56,135 bases of DNA from an uncultured Pelosinus sp. Lineage in GTDB: Bacteria > Bacillota > Negativicutes > UMGS1260. The notes under the pieces were generated by a model, which saw only the letters and a program-made list of their open reading frames with translations, did not search any database and was not told the origin of the DNA. The stretch covers positions 1-56,135 of the forward strand of contig URQW01000012.1 of assembly GCA_900550105.1 (NCBI GenBank), given 5' to 3'. A program made the translations under genes and the position numbers. This document shows, piece after piece, positions 50,373 to 56,135 of this stretch (within the stretch, counting starts at the first letter, position 1; the number at the start of each line of letters is the position of its first letter).

Positions 50373-50591
50373 ATGGAAAACAATCCTGCAATTAGTCTTG
50401 ACGCTTACCGGAAAAAATTAACTACCCATGAAGTTTTAACTACTCATGAACTTGCCGATATTTTACAAGTAACCGATGATGATGTTTATGAGATGGTTTT
50501 GCAAGGTGAAATCGAATACAAGTGTGTTGGCAGACATATAAGATTCTACCGTAAAACTGTTTTAGAGTGGTTGTCAAATCATGCGTGTTGA
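50373..50591 (+). CDS. Second excisionase-family HTH protein
   Basis: 72 residues, ATG 9 nt after GGAAGG. HTH_17 pattern: LTTHELADILQVTDDDVYEM, the wing VGRHIRFYRKT and a C-terminal EWLSNH. It aligns along its length with the Xis-like protein at 2227..2415, so the two are paralogues. It ends 9 bp before the arm-type sites and 145 bp before attR, which makes it a strong candidate for the actual recombination directionality factor, while the other may regulate transcription. Confidence 0.72.
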   Translation: MENNPAISLDAYRKKLTTHEVLTTHELADILQVTDDDVYEMVLQGEIEYKCVGRHIRFYRKTVLEWLSNHAC

Positions 50592-50599
50592 TATGTGTA

Positions 50600-50631
50600 T
50601 TTCTAATCCTTTTCTAATCCGTTTTCTAATC
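50600..50631. promoter_or_regulatory. Putative right integrase arm-binding sites (3 copies of TTTCTAATC)
   Basis: TTTCTAATC at 50600..50608, 50611..50619 and 50623..50631, spaced 11 and 12 bp. Same sequence, orientation and spacing as the left pair at 125..145. They lie 105 bp before the attR core. Confidence 0.65.
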
Positions 50632-50677
50632 GTTTAATGGAATGTAATTAATAAATGATCGTTACAGATAGATAAAA

Positions 50678-50719
50678 AGCTAGGAAAATCGGGAAGTTTC
50701 GTTTTTGATTATCCTAGCT
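50678..50719. repeat. Inverted repeat next to attR core
   Basis: AGCTAGGA (50678..50685) and TCCTAGCT (50712..50719), with AATC/GATT pairing inside. It lies between arm sites and core, where bending-protein or excisionase sites are often found; it could also be a terminator-like hairpin. Confidence 0.4.
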
Positions 50720-50735
50720 AGATATCTATTTCCTA

Positions 50736-50782
50736 AATGGCATTCAAGAGGTCAGCGGTTCGATCCCGCTTATCTCCACCAA
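50736..50782. repeat. attR: attR core, 47-bp direct repeat
   Basis: Exact copy of 32..78. It carries only the 3' half of tRNA-Ala, the piece of the original gene displaced by integration. Confidence 0.95.
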
Positions 50783-50793
50783 ACAAACATAGA

Positions 50794-50826
50794 CAGCGTA
50801 AGGCTTTGAGGCCTTACGCTGTTTTT
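50794..50826 (+). terminator. Original terminator of host tRNA-Ala
   Basis: AGCGTAAGGC (50795..50804) with GCCTTACGCT (50811..50820), then GTTTTT. It lies 12 bp after the attR core and must have served the tRNA before integration. Confidence 0.88.
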
Positions 50827-50941
50827 CTATGCATAAAGTGGTATAAATTTTTTTATTCAATCTTATTATTTATTAAAATGAAATGGAGGTTTTTAGAATT
50901 TTTTGTAGAAATTTAGCAATGGTGAATATAGAGACAAATTT

Positions 50942-50964
50942 AATAGTATAAAAATTATACTATT
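50942..50964. promoter_or_regulatory. Palindrome in leader of chemotaxis receptor gene
   Basis: AATAGTATAA and TTATACTATT are perfect inverted repeats separated by AAA, ending directly before the GGAGG of the receptor gene. It could be an operator or an RNA hairpin that affects translation. The wider stretch 50827..50941 has no gene. Confidence 0.5.
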
Positions 50965-50977
50965 GGAGGTCAAAAGA

Positions 50978-53029
50978 ATGGGTAATAGAAGCAATTCATT
51001 ACTATGGGCTCCAGGAATAAAAGTGATGCAAAAATTTAAATTTCTCCATAAGATATTAATATTGATCTCAATTATACTTATTCCTATTATAATGCTATCT
51101 TATTTTTTTCATGTAGAAATTAAAAAAGTTACTGATTTTGCCACTGCAGAGCGAAACGGCATCAAATATATTTTGCCGTTATCGGAGGTTTTAATAGAGC
51201 TTACCGAGGGGGTATCTCCAGATTTCAATTCACAGAAAATAGATGAGCAAATAAAGATTATTGACGAAAATAATGCAATGTTAGGCTCAGAATTCAAGGT
51301 GACTGATTCATGGAGTGAACTGAAAGGCCTACTTAAACAACATACACCAGGTACGCGACAGACGGCCATTGATAAAACATTAGAAATCATTGCTAAAGTG
51401 GGGGATAATTCTGGCTTGGTACTTGATCCGGATATCGATAGTTATTATGTAATGGATGTTGCCATTGTAAAATATCCAGACATATTGAAAAAAACAAACC
51501 AGATCGTTTCTTTAGCGATAGCTGATTTAGGGAAAACTTCGAGAACGATGAACGACCAGCTAGAAATGGCTATGGTGGTAGGGGCTATTCATTCAACTCT
51601 CGATGGCGCAAAAATAGGAGTACAGACTGCGGTAAAGGCTAATGACAAGCTTAAAGATGGCATAACGGTTTTCAATGAATCAGAAGCTGCCACGATAAAT
51701 CTACTAAAACAAATTGATAATACTTTAATTAAAACAAGTAGCATAGCAGAACGGACGGGAAACAGTCAGGAAATTTCAAAGCAATTAAAGCTAGCTAGCG
51801 GTAAAAATGCAATAGCCTATAGATCGTTTTTGCAACAGTTGGATGAATTGATCGTGAACCGTATAGACGGGGTGAAAAGTCACGAACGAAATATTTTTAT
51901 TGTAATGTTTTTTACGTTGCTTGTTGCGGTCTATCTATTAGTCGCCTTATATCTTTCTATGGAAAAAGCGATTAGGGAGATCTTTGTTGGGACTCAAAAG
52001 CTAGCTGGCGGTGATTGGCGCGATACGATCAGCATTTCGTCTGCCGATGAATTCGCTGACATTGCCAATTCGCTTAATACGGTGCGAGAAGAAATACGAC
52101 CATTGATTGGTGAGCTTTTACATTCATCCCATCATGTGGCAGATGCCTCGCAAGAAATTACAGCTAGTTCTGAAAAATTGGCCCAATTTGCAAATCAGAT
52201 GTCTTTATCGGTTTCGCGAGTAGCTAATGGAGCGGGGCGTCAATTACAGGCAGTGAATCAAAGTATCAAAGCAATTGAGAAAATGTCCGAGAATATTCAA
52301 CAAGTTGCTGCTAATACCAGTTTAGCTACTCATTCATCACAGAAAACAGCAGATGAGGCCCGAACTGGTAGTCAGACAATAACTATAGCAATGGAACAGA
52401 TGCGAAATATAGAAATTGCCGTGATGGATTCGGCGAATGTTATTAGAAATTTGGGGGAACATTCTCAAGAGATTGGTCAAATCGTGGATACCATTTCAGG
52501 CATCGCTGGACAAACTAATTTATTAGCCCTTAACGCTGCCATCGAAGCTGCAAGGGCTGGTGAACAAGGACGAGGATTTGCTGTTGTTGCAGATGAAGTT
52601 CGAAAATTAGCAGAGCAATCGCAAGAAGCGACAAAGCAGATTGCCCAGCTTATCGCACAAATTCAGAGTGGGACAAGCAGCGCTGTCGAATCAATGAAGG
52701 CAGGCACTACTGTAGTTACCACAGGCACCGAAGTAGTCAACAATGCTGGCAAAGCCTTTAATGAAATTGTGGGGCTTATTTATCAAGTGTCTGGTCAGAT
52801 TCATGAGATTTCTGAGGCGATTCAAAATATAGTTAGTGACAATCAAGCGATTATGTCTACTACTAACGAAATAGCTACTACAAGTGAAGATGCTGTTAGT
52901 CAGACTCAAAATGTTTTAGCAGCTAGTGAAGAACAATCTGCGTCGATGCAAACCATTGCGTCATCTACGCAGACCTTGGCCAAACTTTCAGAAGAGTTAC
53001 GGTCGGTAGTAAGCTTTTTTAAAGTATAA
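50978..53029 (+). CDS. Methyl-accepting chemotaxis protein
   Basis: 683 residues, ATG 7 nt after GGAGG. Membrane helix 1 at about 25-44, an extracytoplasmic helical sensor (about 45-304), helix 2 at about 305-326, HAMP (about 327-380), then the signalling domain with the conserved tip IAGQTNLLALNAAIEAARAG followed by GRGFAVVADEVRKLAEQ. It transmits a ligand signal to CheA/CheW. The ligand is unknown. First complete host gene right of the prophage. Confidence 0.95.
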   Translation: MGNRSNSLLWAPGIKVMQKFKFLHKILILISIILIPIIMLSYFFHVEIKKVTDFATAERNGIKYILPLSEVLIELTEGVSPDFNSQKIDEQIKIIDENNAMLGSEFKVTDSWSELKGLLKQHTPGTRQTAIDKTLEIIAKVGDNSGLVLDPDIDSYYVMDVAIVKYPDILKKTNQIVSLAIADLGKTSRTMNDQLEMAMVVGAIHSTLDGAKIGVQTAVKANDKLKDGITVFNESEAATINLLKQIDNTLIKTSSIAERTGNSQEISKQLKLASGKNAIAYRSFLQQLDELIVNRIDGVKSHERNIFIVMFFTLLVAVYLLVALYLSMEKAIREIFVGTQKLAGGDWRDTISISSADEFADIANSLNTVREEIRPLIGELLHSSHHVADASQEITASSEKLAQFANQMSLSVSRVANGAGRQLQAVNQSIKAIEKMSENIQQVAANTSLATHSSQKTADEARTGSQTITIAMEQMRNIEIAVMDSANVIRNLGEHSQEIGQIVDTISGIAGQTNLLALNAAIEAARAGEQGRGFAVVADEVRKLAEQSQEATKQIAQLIAQIQSGTSSAVESMKAGTTVVTTGTEVVNNAGKAFNEIVGLIYQVSGQIHEISEAIQNIVSDNQAIMSTTNEIATTSEDAVSQTQNVLAASEEQSASMQTIASSTQTLAKLSEELRSVVSFFKV

Positions 53030-53125
53030 GAGAATTCAGTGGTGAATCAGTGGGGTTTTTATAAGAAACCTTGTAGCTTAACCGTAACTTAACCTAGCCA
53101 TAACAATACATAAGGAAATTTTTGC

Positions 53126-53239
53126 TATAATGAAACCAAGTTAAATAAACGATTTGACCCAATGGGCAGATACGTTTCAAATAAGTTCCCTTGTACACAG
53201 TTATTCCCTCATTTTCCGCCGTAATGGCGGTATTTTTTT
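53126..53239 (+). ncRNA. Candidate small RNA
   Basis: An extended -10 (TGCTATAAT, 53123..53131) predicts a start near 53138. About 100 nt on is an intrinsic terminator: CCGCC (53216..53220), GTAAT loop, GGCGG (53226..53230), then TATTTTTTT. No ORF with a ribosome site lies between. It may also be only a terminator for upstream reading. Confidence 0.4.
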
Positions 53240-53391
53240 GTTATAAATCTTAGTGATGATATTTGCTTGGGGATGAATAGGATGTTATTAGGCAGTGATC
53301 CATTCAAATTGTATAATTTTTTGAGGTTTGGCCATGGTTTTTCTTAAGCAAGTCAGTAATAAATCTTTCACGATACGTATATAATGGCAAA

Positions 53392-53563
53392 AGAGAGGCC
53401 TCAACCAGAGGCTGAGGCTAATTCAAATCAGAGCATTAAAATGAAGTCGATAATTAGGAAGAGGAGAATTACGAAGTCTTGGATGGTTAAGTCGATAGAA
53501 ATTTTCATAAGACCACCTCCAAGTTTATTAAGGAATAGGTCACAACTATTCCTTATATTTTTT
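53392..53563 (+). ncRNA. Candidate antisense RNA (type I antitoxin)
   Basis: TATAAT at 53380..53385 (weak -35) predicts a start near 53392. The terminator AAGGAATAG (53530..53538), 7-nt loop, CTATTCCTT (53546..53554), then a T-rich tract ends it. The RNA would cover the whole minus-strand micro-ORF at 53428..53508 with its ribosome site. Confidence 0.4.
53428..53508 (-). CDS. 26-residue hydrophobic peptide, possible type I toxin
   Basis: ATG follows TTGGAGGTGG by 4-5 nt. The peptide has a short polar start (MKISIDLTIQ) and then an unbroken hydrophobic stretch of FVILLFLIIDFILML. This is the build of small membrane toxins of the TxpA/holin-like type. On the minus strand a hairpin, GCCTCA with TGAGGC (53398..53420), and CTCTCTTTT follow the stop codon. 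A plus-strand promoter and terminator bracket the gene in antisense. I know of no close homologue. Confidence 0.45.
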   Translation of the reverse strand: MKISIDLTIQDFVILLFLIIDFILML

Positions 53564-53740
53564 ATGCTCAAAAAATAAAAATATACCTAATTCAAAAAGG
53601 TACGAAAGCAAACTGGACAAAAAGATAGTTAGAAAAATGTGAGAAGGCTACTTAAAACAGAAATACTGAGATAAAAAAAATTGATATAAAAATTGACAAA
53701 TATAAACTTTCAGGAATATCATATACTTAGTGACTTATTC

Positions 53741-53875
53741 TCAGGGCGGGGTGAAATTCCCCACCGGCGGTATCTCAGTTACTACTGAGGAGCCCGCGAG
53801 CGCTCTTGATATTAAGAGGACAGCAGAACTGGTGAAAAACCAGTGCCGACGGTACAGTCCGGATGAAAGAGGATA
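53741..53875 (+). ncRNA. FMN riboswitch (RFN element)
   Basis: The conserved RFN parts appear in order: TCAGGGCGGGGTGAAATTCC, CCACCGGCGGTA, AGCCCGCGAGCG, AGCAGAACTGGTG, GTGCCGACGGTACAGTCCGG and ATGAAAGAGGATA. It binds FMN and lowers ribB expression. Downstream, CAGTCAGCT (53879..53887) and AGCTGTCTG (53950..53958) can pair, and TCCTACTA with TATTAGGA (53983..54001) can cover the ribB ribosome site, so control is probably at translation. Confidence 0.95.
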
Positions 53876-54012
53876 AAGCAGTCAGCTAATTTTATTTTCA
53901 ATAGACAGAAAACTGATGCACTATAGGTTTATTATTTTTGTAATGAATAAGCTGTCTGTATCTGTGCCCTGATTCTAGTAAGTCCTACTAAACTATTAGG
54001 AGGAAGTATACT

Positions 54013-54657
54013 ATGAATCAAATTTTTCTTACTGAATATGAAAGTGCCACCATGCGAGTGGAAGCAGCTCTTAATGCACTGCGCTGCGGCCAAGGAATTT
54101 TAGTTACTGATGATGCGGGTAGGGAAAACGAAGGCGATATCTTCTTTGCTGCAGAGTCTTTGACAAATGAGCAAATGGCAATGTTAATTCGTGAAGGCAG
54201 TGGAATTGTCTGCTTGTGTTTGCCTGAAGAAAGAGTTCGGGCATTGGAGTTACCAATGATGGTAGAGGTTAATACAAGTAGCTTTCAAACTCCTTTTACA
54301 GTTTCCATTGAAGCAGCAGAGGGTGTTACGACAGGTGTTTCAGCAGCTGATCGTGTAATGACAGTGAAAGCGGCAATTTCTGATCCTGTAAATCCTGATA
54401 AGCTTCGGCGGCCAGGACATATTTTCCCATTAAGAGCTAAGCCAGGCGGAGTATTAGAAAGACCAGGCCATACAGAAGCGAATGTTGATTTAATGCGGCT
54501 CGCAGGCTTGAAACCTTATGGAGTTTTATGTGAACTGACCAATCCGAATGGCACAATGGCGCGGTTGCCGGAAATTATAGAGTTTGCTGAAGCGAATAAT
54601 ATGGTAGTCGTTACCGTGGCCGATATAATTGCTTACCGAGAAAATAAAAAAATATAA
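54013..54657 (+). CDS. ribB: 3,4-dihydroxy-2-butanone 4-phosphate synthase
   Basis: 214 residues, ATG 6 nt after AGGAGGAAG. It converts ribulose 5-phosphate to the four-carbon unit of riboflavin and formate. Signature residues are visible: DDAGRENEGDIFFAAE (about 36-51, the acidic loop binding metal), REGSGIVCLCL, TTGVSAADR, RRPGHIFPL and RPGHTEANVDL. It is a stand-alone RibB like that of E. coli, not the RibBA fusion usual in Firmicutes. The FMN riboswitch upstream supports the role. Confidence 0.96.
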   Translation: MNQIFLTEYESATMRVEAALNALRCGQGILVTDDAGRENEGDIFFAAESLTNEQMAMLIREGSGIVCLCLPEERVRALELPMMVEVNTSSFQTPFTVSIEAAEGVTTGVSAADRVMTVKAAISDPVNPDKLRRPGHIFPLRAKPGGVLERPGHTEANVDLMRLAGLKPYGVLCELTNPNGTMARLPEIIEFAEANNMVVVTVADIIAYRENKKI

Positions 54658-54692
54658 AATAAATTGTGATTGATTGTATGAAGTATTATGGA

Positions 54693-54721
54693 GAGAAATG
54701 CTATCTGGCGTTTCTCTTTTT
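54693..54721 (+). terminator. Terminator of ribB
   Basis: GAGAAATGC (54693..54701) pairs with GCGTTTCTC (54708..54716, one G-U pair) around a 6-nt loop, then five T. It sits inside a longer in-frame extension of the next gene, which argues for that gene starting further downstream. Confidence 0.78.
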
Positions 54722-54782
54722 ACTTCTCATTGCTAATTTGGTCCTTCTATTTAGAAAAGCGAGCGTAAAGGAGATAATTATT

Positions 54783-55805
54783 GTGGCTGTTAAAGGCTGG
54801 GATAAGCTAACAATCACTACGGATGATGGAGAAAAAGTTGAAGCGATTGCGCCAATCATTATTTCGGCAAGTCGTGCAACTGATATTCCTGCGTTTCATT
54901 CCGAATGGTTTATGAATCGACTCAATGCAGGATATGTAAAATGGATGAATCCCTTTCATGCAAGTCATTCACAATATGTTTCTTTTGAAAAGACAAGAGT
55001 TATCGTGTTTTGGACAAAAAATCCTAGGCCAATCATTACATATTTAGATGATATAAGTAATAAAGGATTAAAATTCTACTTTACTTTCACTGTCAATGAT
55101 TATGAGGCGGAAGGCTTGGAACCCAATGTACCGCCTTTACATGAAAGAATTAATACATTTATTGAATTATCTAATAAGATAGGCAAAGAGCGAGTCATAT
55201 GGCGATTTGATCCTTTAATTTTAACAGATAGCTTGGATATAAGCACACTGTTAGCAAGAGTTGAAAAAGTAGGTGACTCATTATATCAATATACAGATAA
55301 ACTTGTGATTAGCTTTGCCGACATCCAGGGGTATCCCAAGGTGCAAAAAAATTTAAAAAGAGCGGGTATAGAATATAAAGTATTTACGAACGAAGCTATT
55401 TTAGAAATGGCGAAGGGAATTCAAGCTATCAATAAAAAGTGGAATTTATCTATCGCAACTTGTGGCGAAGCGATTAGCTTACAAAAGTATGGGATTATGG
55501 CCAATAAATGCATAGATGATGAATTAATGCTAAAGTGTTTTTCTCATGATAAAAGGCTTATGGAATTTTTAGGGTATGAAAGAGTTCAAATGGATTTATT
55601 TTCAGCGCCCCCTCGTGCAAAACGAGTTGTTAATCTAAAAGATATAGGGCAAAGAGCCGCCTGTGAATGTATCGTAAGTAAGGATATAGGACAATATAAC
55701 ACGTGTATGCATTTATGTTTATATTGCTATGCAAATTATTATCCCATTATGGTAAGGAATAATTTTAAAAAATTAAATAGATATGGAGAAACGATTTTGA
55801 CGTAA
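54783..55805 (+). CDS. DUF1848 family protein
   Basis: 340 residues from GTG 7 nt after AAGGAGA. The family phrase IIISASRATDIPAFHSEWFM opens the domain, KWMNPFH and VFWTKNP follow, and the end has CECIVSKDIGQYNTC then CLYCYANYYP. The clustered C-terminal cysteines suggest an iron-sulfur or zinc site, reminiscent of SPL-like and radical-SAM-related proteins. Function unknown. A longer reading frame upstream runs through a terminator and encodes a membrane-like stretch, which I do not accept. Confidence 0.85.
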   Translation: MAVKGWDKLTITTDDGEKVEAIAPIIISASRATDIPAFHSEWFMNRLNAGYVKWMNPFHASHSQYVSFEKTRVIVFWTKNPRPIITYLDDISNKGLKFYFTFTVNDYEAEGLEPNVPPLHERINTFIELSNKIGKERVIWRFDPLILTDSLDISTLLARVEKVGDSLYQYTDKLVISFADIQGYPKVQKNLKRAGIEYKVFTNEAILEMAKGIQAINKKWNLSIATCGEAISLQKYGIMANKCIDDELMLKCFSHDKRLMEFLGYERVQMDLFSAPPRAKRVVNLKDIGQRAACECIVSKDIGQYNTCMHLCLYCYANYYPIMVRNNFKKLNRYGETILT

Positions 55806-55808
55806 GAT

Positions 55809-55850
55809 ACGCTTTATTTGGCTTTTGCAGCTGAATAGAGCGTTTTTTTA
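55809..55850 (+). terminator. Terminator after DUF1848 gene
   Basis: ACGCTTTATTTGGC and GCTGAATAGAGCGT pair with G-U matches around a 7-nt loop, followed by seven T. The rest of the gap to 56094 is AT-rich. It holds a TTGACA at 55959 without a well-placed -10, and no gene. Confidence 0.75.
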
Positions 55851-56094
55851 TTGTTTTTTATAACTTTAGGTATAGTTCTTTATTGTTCTAGAAATCATGT
55901 CAAAGCCTTATTAAACCTATACTTTTATCAAATAATAATTATTAGAAAAATATATCTTTTGACAGAAGTAACTTTACTTTAGTTCTATTACACTATACTC
56001 AAGAGGAACAAGAAAACAAGAACATATAATTAATCTCTAGGTTATCAAAATAAGAATAAAAAATAATAAAAAAACGATTGAGGAGGCGATCCCC

Positions 56095-56135
56095 ATGACC
56101 ATAAAAAAGAAACTTTCGTTAGGTTTTTCCTTAGT
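56095..56135 (+). CDS. Start of a probable membrane sensor / chemotaxis receptor (partial)
   Basis: ATG after GAGGAGG, then the codons for MTIKKKLSLGFSL, cut by the window end. A short basic start leading into a hydrophobic segment is typical of methyl-accepting chemotaxis proteins. Only 13 residues are available, so this is a guess. Confidence 0.5.
   Translation, partial: MTIKKKLSLGFSL

Noticed and set aside
53384..53578. 64-codon plus-strand ORF
   Set aside because: Starts almost on the -10 box, has no ribosome site, and encodes a very basic low-complexity sequence. The region reads better as an antisense RNA.
54666..54782. Hydrophobic N-terminal extension of the DUF1848 protein
   Set aside because: It runs through the ribB terminator and the family normally starts near the IISASR motif. 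GTG at 54783 has a good ribosome site.

Overview
The window holds a complete, apparently intact lambda-like siphovirus prophage of about 50.7 kb (32..50782), with about 5.4 kb of host chromosome to its right. It is integrated in the 3' half of a tRNA-Ala(GGC) gene. The tRNA is whole at the left junction (2..77), and a 47-bp copy of its 3' half recurs exactly at 50736..50782, giving attL and attR. The host flank is AT-rich and carries a chemotaxis receptor, an FMN-riboswitch-controlled ribB, a DUF1848 gene and the start of a gene that looks like another receptor. Strong AGGAGG-type ribosome sites, frequent TTG/GTG starts, intrinsic terminators and the GH25 endolysin point to a Firmicute. Two late genes look built for a cell with an outer membrane: a membrane-anchored periplasmic protein ending in an aromatic beta segment, and a secreted FlgT_N/LPP20-like protein. 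I therefore favour a diderm Firmicute (Negativicutes, for example a Sporomusaceae such as Pelosinus). That placement is inference, not proof.

Layout of the prophage. 0.1-2.4 kb is the lysogeny switch: a leftward repressor-integrase operon faces a rightward Cro-like gene and an Xis-like gene, with four copies of an ACAACAAA-type operator between and around them. 2.4-4.2 kb carries small zinc-ribbon proteins and a reversed DUF2321 gene. 4.2-16.6 kb is the early operon: DUF1351, Gam, Erf, SSB, an SF2 helicase, a PcfK/AcrIIA9-like gene next to pcfJ, DUF3102, YopX, VRR-NUC and a RecD-like helicase. 16.6-19.9 kb is a large primase-helicase followed by a 350-bp array of twelve GTTAGACA repeats, a good candidate replication origin. 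20.4-21.6 kb holds a RinA/ArpU-like late regulator, a promoter with a palindrome over its -35, and a candidate cos site.

21.5-45.6 kb is the head and tail block in lambda order: Nu1, A, W, B, C with nested Nu3, D, E, FI, FII, Z, U, V, G and G-T by -1 frameshift, H, M, L, K and an I-J fusion. It is followed by a pectate-lyase-type tailspike, a collagen-like fibre and a predicted seven-bladed beta-propeller. 45.7-48.1 kb is the lysis cassette: holin, GH25 endolysin and two membrane-anchored coiled-coil proteins that may serve as spanins. 48.2-50.7 kb is an accessory right end with a 24-residue membrane peptide, a secreted moron, an apparently leaderless XRE regulator and a second Xis-like gene beside attR.

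Main points of interest: integrase arm-type repeats on both sides of the att core, the iteron-like origin, the PcfK/AcrIIA9-PcfJ pair, the propeller fibre, spanin-like genes in a presumed diderm Firmicute, and a host locus at 53.4-53.6 kb that looks like an undescribed type I toxin-antitoxin. All family calls come from reading the sequence, with no database search.
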